A stretch of DNA of 64,000 bases from Phaeobacter sp. G2 (GCA_025163595.1 CP104100.1:1426001-1490000), one strand, 5' to 3'; positions 47,072-56,603 are shown, counted from the first letter of the stretch. Numbers and translations are program-made. The notes: a model not told the origin generated them from the letters alone.

Positions 47072-47323
47072 CTAGCCGCGCGAAATGGCGATAAGCAGGG
47101 TAAACATCACCGGCACAAGCGCCACTGCCGGCAGGTAGAGACCGGGGATGCCAAACAACAGGATCGAGCTGCCCCAGAGGCAGATCAGAATGGCCAGGGC
47201 ATAGTAGAAATTCTCTTCCTCTCCATAGGCCACTTCTTTTGAAATCCGCCCCAGCAGGGGAATGGCAAAGAGGAAACGTTGCCACAGAGGCAGACGGTCA
47301 GGGAGAGTATAGGCAAGGGCCAT
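47072..47323 (-). CDS. Small conserved membrane protein
   Basis: An 83-residue protein (MALAYTLPDRLPLWQRFLFAIPLLGRISKEVAYGEEENFYYALAI...) with two hydrophobic segments near residues 42-58 and 60-80. It resembles small hypothetical membrane proteins I associate with Rhodobacteraceae; no function is known. It lies upstream of the UbiH-like gene on the same strand (98-bp gap) and could be in its transcript. Confidence 0.6.
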   Translation of the reverse strand: MALAYTLPDRLPLWQRFLFAIPLLGRISKEVAYGEEENFYYALAILICLWGSSILLFGIPGLYLPAVALVPVMFTLLIAISRG

Positions 47324-47458
47324 GCGCGCGATCCTTTAGCGTTGTTATCGCTGCCTATGTAGGGCCTTTGGGGGCAGAATTTGAGACCAGTTTGCCGGTC
47401 TTTTACCGGCCTTCCTGCGACAGAGTGTCCCCGTTTTGAGGGCGTGGGCCGGGCCTGT

Positions 47459-48115
47459 TTACAGGATCTTGGCGAGGAACCCGGCCAGGTCGTCGGTGTG
47501 ATGGTGAATGTGGCTGCGCGCCTCAGCCTGGCCAAGCGCTTCTGGCGCCACATGGACAGTGCGCATCCCCATCGCATGAGGGGCCGAGAGATTGCGGGGG
47601 TCGTCTTCGAACATGGCGGCGGTTTCGGCGTGAATGCCTGCCTTGTCAAACACCATGTCAAAGGCGGCGCGCTCGGGCTTGGGGCGGTAATCGGCATGTT
47701 CCACACCAAAAACCCCGTCAAACAGCCCCGATAGGCCACGTGCGGCCAGCACCCGTTCAGCATAGGGGGCGCTGCCATTGGTGTAGACGATACGCTTGCC
47801 AGGCAAGGCCTTGATACAGGCGGCCAGCTCCGGGTCTTTGGGCAGATGATCCATTGAAATGTCATGGACTGCCTCAAGATAGGGCACAGGGTCCATATCA
47901 TGTTCGCGCATCAGCCCTGCCAGGGTGGTGCCATGCTCTTGCCAATAGCTGCTGCGCAGATGGTCTGCTTCTGCCTTGTCGACCCCCAGCTCTGCCATGA
48001 CATAGTTGGTCATCTTGACCTCGATCTGATCAAACAGTCGGGCCGAAGGGTGATAAAGTGTGTTGTCCAGGTCAAAGACCCAGTGGCGCACATGAGAGAA
48101 AGCTTTTTTGACCAT
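47459..48115 (-). CDS. HAD family pyrimidine 5'-nucleotidase
   Basis: A 218-residue HAD phosphatase. Motif I is WVFDLDNTLYHP (DLDNT, residues ~13-24), motif II is VYTNGS near residue 110, the lysine motif is YRPKPERAAF, and motif IV is MFEDDPRNL near residue 172. This spacing fits the SDT1/YjjG-like pyrimidine 5'-nucleotidase group, which dephosphorylates UMP, CMP and related nucleotides. The start is either 48115 (MVKKAF) or 9 bp further upstream. Confidence 0.88.
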   Translation of the reverse strand: MVKKAFSHVRHWVFDLDNTLYHPSARLFDQIEVKMTNYVMAELGVDKAEADHLRSSYWQEHGTTLAGLMREHDMDPVPYLEAVHDISMDHLPKDPELAACIKALPGKRIVYTNGSAPYAERVLAARGLSGLFDGVFGVEHADYRPKPERAAFDMVFDKAGIHAETAAMFEDDPRNLSAPHAMGMRTVHVAPEALGQAEARSHIHHHTDDLAGFLAKIL

Positions 48116-48285
48116 GGGCAGCACCTAGGCAGACTGGAATTGTTTTGCAATGAGGATTTGACGTAGACCGGGTGAAATTGCTTTGGCTTCTTTTGTCGTA
48201 TTCTGGCCCCAAAAATCTGGCAAAGGCTTGATTGCCAAGGCGTGAGCTGTAGGAATACAGACCTACCATTTGAATGGGACAGCAG

Positions 48286-48939
48286 ATGAACCAGAGCCGC
48301 AACACCCAGAAAGACGCCTATTCTCTCATTCTGGAAGCCATTGACGTGGGGGTCTACAAACCGGGGGATCGCCTGGTGGAAAGCGACCTTGCGGAACGGC
48401 TTGGGGTGTCTCGCACCCCGATCCGTGAGGCCCTGCAGCGGCTGGAGACCCAGTCTTTGCTGGAGCGGGACGGGCGTTCACTGATCGTGGCCTCGCTGGA
48501 TCACAATCAGATGGCCGAGCTGTATATGGTGCGCCGCGAGTTGGAGGGGCTGGCAGCCAGCCTGGCTGCGCGTCATGCCACCGAAGAAGAAGTGCGGGTG
48601 CTGAAAGACATGGTGCGTGAGGATGACGCACTGATTGATAAACCTGCAGACTTGGCCAAGGCCAACCGGCGCTTTCACGAACAGATCCATCTTGCCTCTC
48701 ACAACCGCTACCTGGTGCAGCAACTCAATCTGGTGCATCGCTCCATGGCGCTTATGGCCACCACCTCTTTGGCGGCAGAAGGGCGGGGAGAAATTGCTCA
48801 GGCAGAACACAAAAAAATTGTTGCCGCGATTGAGGCGCGCGATGAAAAGGCCGCAGGTCAGGCGCTGAAGGATCATATCTCGGTGGCCTTTATGACCCGG
48901 TTGAAACAGGATGCGGGGGACCGTGGCCAGGGACGCTAG
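48286..48939 (+). CDS. GntR family regulator with FCD domain
   Basis: A 217-residue regulator of the FadR subfamily. The winged helix is DAYSLILEAIDVGVYKPGDRLVESDLAERLGVSRTPIREALQRLETQSLLERDGRSLIVAS (about residues 8-68). The FCD ligand domain has metal-type residues in ELYMVRRELEGLAASLAA, NRRFHEQIHLASHNRYL and EHKKIVAAIEARD, followed by KDHI. FCD regulators usually sense small organic acids. The target is unknown; it is divergent from the HAD nucleotidase. A start 12 bp upstream (48274) is also possible. Confidence 0.9.
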   Translation: MNQSRNTQKDAYSLILEAIDVGVYKPGDRLVESDLAERLGVSRTPIREALQRLETQSLLERDGRSLIVASLDHNQMAELYMVRRELEGLAASLAARHATEEEVRVLKDMVREDDALIDKPADLAKANRRFHEQIHLASHNRYLVQQLNLVHRSMALMATTSLAAEGRGEIAQAEHKKIVAAIEARDEKAAGQALKDHISVAFMTRLKQDAGDRGQGR

Positions 48940-49010
48940 CAGTCACCGCGCCATACCAGCTTCAGGTCTTAGAGATCCGGCATTGCGGCTGTGAAAAGCT
49001 ACTGCCCCGC

Positions 49011-49085
49011 CTGCTTTGGACCCGTCTGATTTAGGCCTGTTTGGTTTAGGCCCGTCTGATTTAGGCCCGCCTGCTATGGGTCTTG
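49011..49085 (-). repeat. 15-bp tandem repeat overlapping the glycosyltransferase 3' end
   Basis: Four whole imperfect 15-bp units (49011-49070), such as CTGATTTAGGCCTGT and CTGATTTAGGCCCGC, are followed by a degenerate fifth that overlaps the gene's stop codon at 49074. The period is a multiple of three. In an alternative minus-strand frame it encodes GPKSDGPKPNRPKSDG. Confidence 0.75.
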
Positions 49086-51095
49086 TTCCGAAGCGACGTG
49101 TTCCTGCGCGTTGCGATCCGGGGGATGCATGCCGTGACTGGTTTTGTCCCAAAAGAACGGATTATAGAGCAGCTCATAAAGCGCTTTATAAACCGCGATC
49201 GGCCCCATCAGATAGTAAAGCGGCAAAATTGGCACCCAGAGCGCCAGCCGGGGGCGACCGGAGGCAAAAGCGCCACATGCGGCTATGCCCATGCCCAGAG
49301 CTTCAAAGCTGATCAGGGATGAGACGCCAAGAAACAGGAGCATATCCGGCAGCACAGCTGTGCTGGGATGTGGAAGACCCAGGAACACCAACCAATAGGT
49401 CCACAGGAACGGCGCCAGTAGAAACTGGCCGATAGTGCCCAAGAAAAAGGCCTGAAAGCCAAGAAAACCGCGCCAGCCCAGTCCCCGTGCAAGATGTAGC
49501 GGTTGCCGCATATGGACCAGATAGGTGGCCATAAACCCCTTGAGCCAGCGAGAGCGCTGACGCACCCAGGGGGCTATATGGCAGCTGGCTTCTTCATAGG
49601 TGGCGGTGGCAAGCATCTGGGTGCGATAGCCAGCACGATACAGGCGAACGCCAAGGTCGGCGTCTTCGGTGACATTATGGGCATCCCATCCCCCCAGTTT
49701 GTCCAGCACAGCCCGGCGCACAAACATGGTGGTTCCGCCCAAAGGCACCACCAGCCCAAGCCGGGCAATGCCCGGCAAAACAATGCGAAACCAGCTGGCA
49801 TACTCCAGGGTGAAGCAGCGTGAAATCAGATTGGCGCGCGGGTTGTAATAGTCCAGAACCCCTTGAAAGCAGGCCACCTCGGGTGAGGCTGCGGCAAAGG
49901 CTGCGGCCACTTTTTGTAATTGATCCGGTTGTGGTGCGTCCTCGGCGTCCCAGACCCCGACAATCTCACCTTGGCAAAAGTTCAGCGCATAGTTCATCGC
50001 CCGCGGCTTGGTGCGCAGCTCGCCCCAGGCGGGGACCTCAATGGCTGAGATCCAGGGCGGCAAAGTTGCCTCTGAGATGGTTTGCTGAGTGAGGCTGTCG
50101 CCTGCTTCCAGAACCAGTAGAACCTCCATTCGGTCCTGCGGGTAGGTGAGGCGTGCCAGCCGTTTGAGCAATGCCGAGCTGATGGCGGATTCTTTGTAGA
50201 GCGGCACCAGGACCGAGATCTTTGGCAGGTGCTCTGGGGGCTGTTTCTGTGGGTTGTGCAGCGGCAGCGATGCTGGGCCGTTGTGCAGCTTTGGAACAAG
50301 ATGCGCGACAAGGCCGCAGAGTTTTAACCCCGTGAACATCAGCAGAAAAAGCAGCGCAGCGCCGCAGCAAAAGGAGAAGACCGTTAGCGGGAACAGTACC
50401 GAGAGGCAGAGAAACGCGGAGACAGGCAGCAGTTGTTTTAAGCGCTTGGAGTGCTGGAACAGCGTTCTGCTGCTGAGGTCGGGGGCGATACTGTTGCTTG
50501 CCTGTCGGGCCATTGCTGTTTTGAAATGGGCCTGCAGAAGCGGTGAGATCTGCGCCGCCGGAGCGAGAACGGGTATGAAGGGACCAAAACAGGCGCTCAG
50601 GGTTTGTCGCTGGCTTTCGGCTTCTGCAGCGGAGGCAAAGGCAATGGCGATGGTATCACCGAGTTGCACCCAGGGAATCGCGCAGTGACGCAGCCAGAAA
50701 CTGGCGGGCATCCGATTCAACAGGAGGGCGCTGGGCCTGTGTTTGCGGAGATCCACAGACCGCAGGGCCAGTGCCTCGGCACGGAAAACCCCGGCGACAG
50801 ACTGCGACGCGACGTGTTCTTTAGGGTGCGCTGGGCGATCTTTCGGCGCGACGGCACCGGATGCAGGCGCGGCTAAGGGGGCGGATTCTGGCGCTCCGGG
50901 GGGGGCTTGCCGTCCCTGTTTGGCGGCAGGAGGCGGATCCTCGCGCTGGTGGTTTTTCCCGCGCAGATAGACCTGCCGCGCGCTTTCCTGCACTGTATCT
51001 TTTGGCGCGGCCAATACAGAGGACCCTGTCCCTGGCTGGGTAATCCAGATAGGGCGGCGAAGACGTTTAAAGCCGCGAGACTGCAAACCGCGCAT
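49074..51095 (-). CDS. Family 2 glycosyltransferase, cellulose-synthase-like
   Basis: A ~673-residue membrane glycosyltransferase. A poorly conserved, Pro/Ala-rich N-terminal part is followed by a segment like the MshEN/GspE N-terminal domain (PWVQLGDTIAIAFASAAEAE, about 133-152). Next come two helices (about 220-260), the GT2 catalytic core (ISVLVPLYKES, VWDAEDAP, TEDADLGVRLYRAGY, RQRSRWLKG = Q/RxxRW), and three or four C-terminal helices. It probably polymerises or transfers a sugar across the inner membrane. The open frame reaches a GTG at 51173, but a strong carA terminator (51103-51142) lies inside that extension, so I set the start at the ATG at 51095. Confidence 0.82.
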   Translation of the reverse strand: MRGLQSRGFKRLRRPIWITQPGTGSSVLAAPKDTVQESARQVYLRGKNHQREDPPPAAKQGRQAPPGAPESAPLAAPASGAVAPKDRPAHPKEHVASQSVAGVFRAEALALRSVDLRKHRPSALLLNRMPASFWLRHCAIPWVQLGDTIAIAFASAAEAESQRQTLSACFGPFIPVLAPAAQISPLLQAHFKTAMARQASNSIAPDLSSRTLFQHSKRLKQLLPVSAFLCLSVLFPLTVFSFCCGAALLFLLMFTGLKLCGLVAHLVPKLHNGPASLPLHNPQKQPPEHLPKISVLVPLYKESAISSALLKRLARLTYPQDRMEVLLVLEAGDSLTQQTISEATLPPWISAIEVPAWGELRTKPRAMNYALNFCQGEIVGVWDAEDAPQPDQLQKVAAAFAAASPEVACFQGVLDYYNPRANLISRCFTLEYASWFRIVLPGIARLGLVVPLGGTTMFVRRAVLDKLGGWDAHNVTEDADLGVRLYRAGYRTQMLATATYEEASCHIAPWVRQRSRWLKGFMATYLVHMRQPLHLARGLGWRGFLGFQAFFLGTIGQFLLAPFLWTYWLVFLGLPHPSTAVLPDMLLFLGVSSLISFEALGMGIAACGAFASGRPRLALWVPILPLYYLMGPIAVYKALYELLYNPFFWDKTSHGMHPPDRNAQEHVASEQDP

Positions 51096-51102
51096 TCGAT
51101 CA

Positions 51103-51142
51103 CTCAAAATAAAAACCCCAGATGCATTGCACATCTGAGGTT
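51103..51142 (-). terminator. Rho-independent terminator after carA
   Basis: On the minus strand AACCTCAGATG pairs with CATCTGGGGTT (one wobble, 7-nt loop), followed by TTTATTTTGAG. It lies 73 bp past the carA stop and immediately before the glycosyltransferase start. Confidence 0.85.
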
Positions 51143-51214
51143 GAAGAGGGCGGCTTAACAGTGTGTTAACCACATTATCCGTGTCGCGGTTTTAACCGGG
51201 AATTATTAGAATCT

Positions 51215-52378
51215 TTACGAAGCTTTACGCTCCGCCATGGCTGCAGCAAAGCGTTCGAACAGATAGAAACTGTCCTGGGGGCCGGGGCTTGCTTCGGGGT
51301 GGTGCTGTACCGAATAGACCGGACGGCCTGCCATGCGAATACCGCAGTTGGAACCATCAAACAGCGAGATATGAGTTTCTTCGACGCCTTCGGGCAGGCT
51401 CTGGGCGTCGACGGCAAAGCCGTGGTTCATCGAGGTGATCTCAACTTTGCCGGTGGATTTTTCCTTGACCGGGTGGTTGGCACCGTGGTGGCCGTGGTTC
51501 ATCTTGACGGTTTTGCCGCCAAGCGCCAGCGCCAGCATCTGATGGCCCAGGCAGATGCCAAAAACCGGCAGAGTGGTGTCTTGCAGAATGGTGGTGATCA
51601 TTGGCACGGCATATTCGCCGGTGGCAGCGGGGTCACCGGGACCATTGGACAGAAACACGCCGTCTGGGCTATGGGCCAGGACCTCTTCGGCCGTGGCTGT
51701 TGCCGGCAGAACGGTGACATCACAGCCAGCCGAAGCCAGGCAGCGCAGGATGTTGCGTTTGGCACCATAGTCAATGGCGACCACCTTGTGCACCGGGTTC
51801 TCCTGACGCGAATACCCCTCGGGCCAGGCCCAACGCATTTCGTCCCAGCGATAGCTTTGGGCGCAGGTGACCTCTTTGGCCAGATCCATACCTTCCAGCC
51901 CAGCCCATGCGCGGGCCTCAGCCACCAGGGCCTCAACGTCAAAGTTGCCCTCGGGATCATGGGACAGGGCCACATGGGGCGCGCCCAGTTGGCGGATGGC
52001 GCGGGTCAGGCGGCGGGTGTCAACACCGCCAATGGCAATCCGGCCAGTCCGGGTGAGCCAGCTTGTCAACTCTTCGGTGGCGCGCCAGTTGGAGGCCAGC
52101 GTCGGATCCCATTTTACCACCATGCCAGCGGCAACCGGATCTGCGGTTTCGTCATCCTCCGGGGTAACGCCGGTGTTGCCGATATGGGGGAAGGTGAAGG
52201 TCACGATCTGCCCTGCATAGGACGGGTCTGTCATGATCTCCTGGTAACCGGTCATCGCGGTGTTGAAACACAGCTCGGCGACGCAGCTACCAGTGGCGCC
52301 AAACCCGGCTCCATAAAAGACGGTGCCATCGGCTAGCGCCAGACATGCGGTTGGCTTGGACGGTGCAGTATCGGCCAT
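51215..52378 (-). CDS. carA: Carbamoyl-phosphate synthase, small (glutaminase) subunit
   Basis: A 387-residue subunit that hydrolyses glutamine and passes ammonia to CarB for arginine and pyrimidine synthesis. The N-terminal domain begins CLALADGTVFYGAGFGATGSCVAELCFNTAMTGYQEIMTDPSYAGQIV. The class I amidotransferase domain has the nucleophile in PVFGICLGHQMLALALGG and the His-Glu pair in YSVQHHPEASPGPQDS. The start at 52378 is preceded by AGGAGAG 11 bp upstream, whereas the longer frame has none. carB is not in the window. It is divergent from yqeY. Confidence 0.97.
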   Translation of the reverse strand: MADTAPSKPTACLALADGTVFYGAGFGATGSCVAELCFNTAMTGYQEIMTDPSYAGQIVTFTFPHIGNTGVTPEDDETADPVAAGMVVKWDPTLASNWRATEELTSWLTRTGRIAIGGVDTRRLTRAIRQLGAPHVALSHDPEGNFDVEALVAEARAWAGLEGMDLAKEVTCAQSYRWDEMRWAWPEGYSRQENPVHKVVAIDYGAKRNILRCLASAGCDVTVLPATATAEEVLAHSPDGVFLSNGPGDPAATGEYAVPMITTILQDTTLPVFGICLGHQMLALALGGKTVKMNHGHHGANHPVKEKSTGKVEITSMNHGFAVDAQSLPEGVEETHISLFDGSNCGIRMAGRPVYSVQHHPEASPGPQDSFYLFERFAAAMAERKAS

Positions 52379-52634
52379 GACAGAGACTCTCCTGAGGGTG
52401 AAATTCATCGGCTTTTAGGGCCGGGCGGGCATGGGGTCAAGCCTAGCAGAGCGGCAAGGGGGACAAGAAGCATGAGGTAAATTGCCCCTAGGCGCGCCGC
52501 CCGCGGTTCTGGCTCGGCTGAAACGGCTATGCAGTTGACCTGACGCAAGGCGAGGTGGGAGAGCAGGCGCTTGAACTGAGCCAGTCGATTGGATAGAGGT
52601 GCCACTTCCGGTTTCTTCTGCATGGATAAAAACG

Positions 52635-53108
52635 ATGGATACGCGAACCCTGGTCAACCAGGCTCTGAAACGGGCGATGAAAGACAAGGCTGCCCAACGG
52701 GTAAGCACGCTGCGCCTGATCAACGCCGCAATCAAAGACAAAGAAATCGCAGCCCGTGCCGAGGATGGCGAGATCGCCCTCGGGGACAGCGAAGTCCTGG
52801 CGATTCTTGGAAAAATGACCAAGCAACGCAACGAAAGCGCCCGCGCCTATGAGGAAGCCAGCCGTCTGGATCTGGCCGAGCGCGAACTGGAAGAAATTGC
52901 GATTATAGAAGAGTTCCTGCCCAAGCAGCTCGACGCAGATGAGGTCCGCGCTGCGGTAAAGGCCGCAGTGACTGAAAGCGGTGCAGCCTCGATTCGCGAC
53001 ATGGGCAAGGTGATGGGCGCATTGAAGGCCAAATTCACCGGCCAGATGGATTTCGGCAAAGTGGGTCCCATGGTCAAGGACGAGCTGTGCAAGGACGGCG
53101 GCTGCTGA
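52635..53108 (+). CDS. GatB/YqeY domain protein
   Basis: A 157-residue protein of the YqeY family, which shares its helical domain with the tail of GatB (amidotransferase tRNA-binding region). The start MDTRTLVNQALKRAMKDKAAQRVSTLRLINAAIKDKEIAARAE at 52635 matches relatives. The C-terminal GKVMGALKAKFTGQMDFGKVGPMVKDEL is the conserved tail. A role in tRNA-dependent processes is suspected but unproven. The yqeY-carA divergent pairing is common in alphaproteobacteria. Confidence 0.92.
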   Translation: MDTRTLVNQALKRAMKDKAAQRVSTLRLINAAIKDKEIAARAEDGEIALGDSEVLAILGKMTKQRNESARAYEEASRLDLAERELEEIAIIEEFLPKQLDADEVRAAVKAAVTESGAASIRDMGKVMGALKAKFTGQMDFGKVGPMVKDELCKDGGC

Positions 53109-53171
53109 GATAGGGCGCCGCTATTATTGCGGCGTCGCGAAGTGCCTCCCCAATCGAAACCTCCTTGTCTT

Positions 53172-53795
53172 TTAGTTGCGCTTGGCCTCGTCCAGTATGT
53201 GTGCTCGGATTTCGGCTGCATGGGCATTCCGGGGAGCTAACCTCAGTGCATGTTCCGCTGAATCTAGCGCGGCTTTGTTGTCTCCCATTTCTAGAAGAGA
53301 AAATGCACGTCCAATGTAGGGAAAAACATAGTTAGGCTCTAGCTCTGTTGCTCTGTCATAGTCTGCGATCGACCGTGTGTACCTATTCATTCCAAAATAA
53401 ACATTACCGCGATTGTAATATGCCTTTGCGAACCGAGGGTCAATTTCTAGAGCTTTGTTGTAGTGCTCCAGAGCTAGTTTGTAGTTTTTGCGGTTCTTGC
53501 TGATAATTCCAAGCTCGATGTAAGGATGTTTATAAGACGGGTTAATTTCCACTGATCGATGTAAGTCCTTCAGAGCACGACGTGTGTTCCCGAGCCGATG
53601 ATGGGCATTGCCTCGAAAGTAATAGGTCATTTCAGATTTTTCTGGCAGCAAATTCAACTCGATGACCTTCGAGCAAGCTCTGACTGAAAGCCTCAGATTG
53701 TTTTCTTGAGAACAGTCTTCGATCGGGCCTGCGTAGGCGAAGGAAGTGGCTGCTACGGTGCAGAAAAGGCCGACGATACAGCGGACAAAAATCAT
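53172..53795 (-). CDS. Secreted TPR-repeat protein
   Basis: A 207-residue protein with a signal peptide (MIFVRCIVGLFCTVAATSFAYA) and about four or five TPR units, for example YYFRGNAHHRLGNTRRALKD, PYIELGIISKNRKNYKLALEHYNKALEIDP, AYYNRGNVYFGMNRYTRSIADYDRATELEP and PYIGRAFSLLEMGDNKAALDSAEHALRLAP. TPRs are protein-interaction scaffolds, here in the periplasm. The start at 53795 is set by the signal sequence. Its base composition is noticeably more AT-rich than its neighbours, which may indicate transfer or weak codon selection. The partner is unknown. Confidence 0.8.
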   Translation of the reverse strand: MIFVRCIVGLFCTVAATSFAYAGPIEDCSQENNLRLSVRACSKVIELNLLPEKSEMTYYFRGNAHHRLGNTRRALKDLHRSVEINPSYKHPYIELGIISKNRKNYKLALEHYNKALEIDPRFAKAYYNRGNVYFGMNRYTRSIADYDRATELEPNYVFPYIGRAFSLLEMGDNKAALDSAEHALRLAPRNAHAAEIRAHILDEAKRN

Positions 53796-53927
53796 AGACC
53801 GAAAACTCCCAAGTGCTCTTGCCTTAAACAAACGGTAGCAATTAATGGTTGTAAAGAGCGATTGGGAATTTAGGCTGGAGTGGTGCCCTGCAAACATCAG
53901 TGGCAAAGCTGACGATGGTGTTTGCGC

Positions 53928-54422
53928 TCATTGCATGGTTCTCTGCAACTCATCAAACAACGCCTTGCGCTCCTCCTCGGACAAAAACGCGCCGATCTCT
54001 ACCTCGCGGCCACCTCCGCGCAGGGTGACGTAATTGGGAACTGGGCCGTCCTTGGGGTGCAGCTCCACGGCAACCCAGTAGCGATTGCACTGCCAGCTTT
54101 GCTGGGTGCCATTGGCATTGCGCCGCTCTAGGCGGGCCTCAGTGGCGTCCAGGGTCAAGACCTCGATCACCTGCGCATCGCGGCGGTTGCGGTCCAGGGC
54201 GTATTTCAGACCAAAAAGCGCCAGCAGCAGAAACGGTAGCAGCCCCCAGAACACAATAGATCCTGCAAAGGATAGCAGCGGCAGGGCGATCAGTAGCGCG
54301 GTTACCCCAATGAAGCGGGCGTAGCCCTGGGGCGGCAGCGATTGGTGCGGCCACAGATGCATTTCGCCGGGGGCATCGGCCACGGGGGACGCTGGGGGAG
54401 GGGTGATCCAGGAGTAGGGCAT
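53928..54422 (-). CDS. DUF2244 membrane protein
   Basis: A 164-residue protein of the DUF2244 family. Two membrane helices (about residues 35-75: FIGVTALLIALPLLSFAG and VFWGLLPFLLLALFGLKYAL) precede a cytoplasmic beta-rich part with WVAVELHPKDGPVPNYVTLRGGGREVEIGAFLSEEER. In several alphaproteobacteria it lies near cytochrome oxidase genes, as here next to ctaD, hence a possible but untested role in oxidase biogenesis. It is separated from ctaD by a terminator. Confidence 0.83.
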   Translation of the reverse strand: MPYSWITPPPASPVADAPGEMHLWPHQSLPPQGYARFIGVTALLIALPLLSFAGSIVFWGLLPFLLLALFGLKYALDRNRRDAQVIEVLTLDATEARLERRNANGTQQSWQCNRYWVAVELHPKDGPVPNYVTLRGGGREVEIGAFLSEEERKALFDELQRTMQ

Positions 54423-54536
54423 CTTTGGTCTTTGTCAGGGGCGGTCTGAGGGCGGTCTGAACGGAGGGTCTGATTATTTATGTCTGTCGCAGACAGGTTT
54501 TCAAGCGGGCAATTGCGCGCGCTGTGCTGCAAAAGG

Positions 54537-54569
54537 AAAGGCCCCGAAAGCGTCTGCTTCGGGGCCTTT
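54537..54569 (-). terminator. Rho-independent terminator after ctaD
   Basis: A perfect 12-bp stem AAAGGCCCCGAA/TTCGGGGCCTTT with a 9-nt loop. On the minus strand it ends in TTTCC. It lies 19 bp past the ctaD stop. Confidence 0.88.
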
Positions 54570-54588
54570 CTGCGTCTGTTACGTCACC

Positions 54589-56262
54589 TTAGTGCGCGTG
54601 GGGTTTATCCCAGTCTTCCTGCTTTGGCAGGATCTCGAAGGTGTGCTCTGGTGGTGGGCAGGGCAGGGTCCATTCGAGGGTGTCAGCATATTCATTCCAG
54701 TAGTTGTTCTGGGTGATACGTGCGCCGCGCAGCAGCGAGTAGATCATCACACCAAAGAACAGAATGAAGGATGCAAAGGACAGGAAGGCGCCATAGGACG
54801 AGATCTTGTTCCAGTAGGCAAAGCCTTCGGGATAGTCGATGTAGCGACGTGGCATGCCCTGACGACCCAGGAAGTGCTGGGGGAAGAAGGTCAGGTTGGC
54901 GCCGATGAAGAACATCCAGAAGTGAATCTGTGCGCCCAGCTCGTTGTACTGACGACCGGTCATCTTGCCAAAGTAGAAGTAGATGCCCGAGAAGATCGCA
55001 AACACGGCACCCAGGCTCATCACGTAGTGGAAGTGAGCAACCACATAGTAGGTGTCGTGATAGGCGCGGTCGATGGAGGCCTGGGACAGAACCACCCCTG
55101 TGACACCACCAACGGTGAACAGGAAGAGGAAGCCAAAGGCAAACATCATTGGTGCTTTGAACGAAATCGATCCGCCCCACATGGTGGCAATCCAGGAGAA
55201 CACCTTAACGCCGGTGGGCACCGCGATGACCATGGTGGCCAGCATGAAGTAGGCCTGTTGGTTCAGCGACATGCCAACGGTGTACATGTGGTGCGCCCAA
55301 ACGACGAAGCCCAGAACACCAATGGCGATGATCGCCCAGACCATGGGCAGGTAGCCGAACACAGGCTTGCGCGAGAAGGTGGCAATCACGTGAGAGATGA
55401 TACCAAAGCCCGGCAGGATCACGATGTAGACTTCGGGGTGACCAAAGAACCACAGGATGTGCTGATACAGGATTGGATCGCCGCCACCGGCAGGATCAAA
55501 GAAGGTGAAGCCAAAGTTGCGGTCCATTAGCAACATGGTGATCGCGCCCGCCAGAACTGGCAGCGACAGCAGGATCAGCCAGGAGGTGACAAAGATCGAC
55601 CAGCTGAACAGCGGCACCTTGAACAGGGTCATGCCAGGGGCACGCATGTTCAGGAAGGTGGTGATCATGTTGATCGCGCCCAGGATCGAAGAGGCCCCAG
55701 AGACGTGAACGGCAAAGATCGCCAGATCCATCGAATAGCCGCCCTCATTGACCGACAGCGGTGGGTACAGAACCCAGCCCACACCAGAGCCAAGCTGACC
55801 GTTGCCGCCAGGCGACAGAACCGAAGCAACCGCCAGCGAAGTACCAGCCACATAGAGCCAGAAGCTGAGGTTGTTCATCCGGGGGAAGGCCATGTCAGGC
55901 GCGCCGATCTGCAGTGGCATGAAGTAGTTGCCAAAGCCGCCGAACAGCGCCGGGATCACCACGAAGAACATCATCAAGATGCCGTGCGCGGTGATCAACA
56001 CGTTCCAAAGGTGACCGTTCGGGGTACATTCGCTTGAGGCATCCGCGAAGAAGCGGGCGCCTTCTGCACACATGTACTGAACGCCTGGATCCATCAGTTC
56101 AAGCCGCATATAGACGGTGAACGCGACGGAGATGAAACCTACAAGCGCCGAAACGATGAGGTAGAGTATGCCGATATCCTTATGGTTCGTGCTCATGAAC
56201 CAGCGGGTAAAAAATCCGCGCTCGTCTTCGTGGCCGTGACCATGAATGGCTGCGTCTGCCAT
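54589..56262 (-). CDS. ctaD: Cytochrome c oxidase (aa3) subunit I
   Basis: A 557-residue, twelve-helix catalytic subunit that reduces O2 at the heme a3-CuB centre and pumps protons. Ligands and signatures are intact: [14 protein letters not shown] with a heme a histidine, [17 protein letters not shown] with the His-Tyr crosslink pair, WAHHMYTVG with the CuB histidines, and [12 protein letters not shown] with the heme a3 and second heme a histidines. The start at 56262 ([18 protein letters not shown]) is typical; the longer frame adds 21 unrelated residues. It stands apart from the ctaC-ctaE cluster at 8.6-12.2 kb. A perfect FNR-type site lies 107 bp upstream. Confidence 0.97.
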   Translation of the reverse strand: MADAAIHGHGHEDERGFFTRWFMSTNHKDIGILYLIVSALVGFISVAFTVYMRLELMDPGVQYMCAEGARFFADASSECTPNGHLWNVLITAHGILMMFFVVIPALFGGFGNYFMPLQIGAPDMAFPRMNNLSFWLYVAGTSLAVASVLSPGGNGQLGSGVGWVLYPPLSVNEGGYSMDLAIFAVHVSGASSILGAINMITTFLNMRAPGMTLFKVPLFSWSIFVTSWLILLSLPVLAGAITMLLMDRNFGFTFFDPAGGGDPILYQHILWFFGHPEVYIVILPGFGIISHVIATFSRKPVFGYLPMVWAIIAIGVLGFVVWAHHMYTVGMSLNQQAYFMLATMVIAVPTGVKVFSWIATMWGGSISFKAPMMFAFGFLFLFTVGGVTGVVLSQASIDRAYHDTYYVVAHFHYVMSLGAVFAIFSGIYFYFGKMTGRQYNELGAQIHFWMFFIGANLTFFPQHFLGRQGMPRRYIDYPEGFAYWNKISSYGAFLSFASFILFFGVMIYSLLRGARITQNNYWNEYADTLEWTLPCPPPEHTFEILPKQEDWDKPHAH

Positions 56263-56368
56263 TAGGTGCCTCCTGTTGCAAAACTTTCTGGCCCCAGGAA
56301 ACACTCCGGGTGGCCATAGACTCACATGCGGTTTTAGTGTGCCGTGTGGTGGCCTTCAATGGCGGAGT

Positions 56369-56382
56369 TTGATCTGGATCAA
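56369..56382. promoter_or_regulatory. FNR/FixK-type operator upstream of ctaD
   Basis: TTGATCTGGATCAA is a perfect TTGAT-N4-ATCAA palindrome, 107 bp upstream of the ctaD start and 222 bp upstream of the divergent HIT gene. It differs from the site before ctaC (8475-8488) only in two spacer bases. Confidence 0.75.
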
Positions 56383-56603
56383 GATTAATTGTCGCGGGCA
56401 CTTGTTTTTTGTAGCGTTTTCCCCACTTTCATCCGCATTTGTTAGGATCTTGCTGATTTGTCCTGAATGCCTGGTGCCGCAGCTGGGAAAGGCGCCGTTT
56501 GGCTCGCCAAAGTCCAAAGGCTTGACCACGGAGCGCATGCACCGCAAAACCCCACTACAGTGCGCTGCAAAACAGATCCGAGCAACCTATGGAGACCAGC
56601 TAG

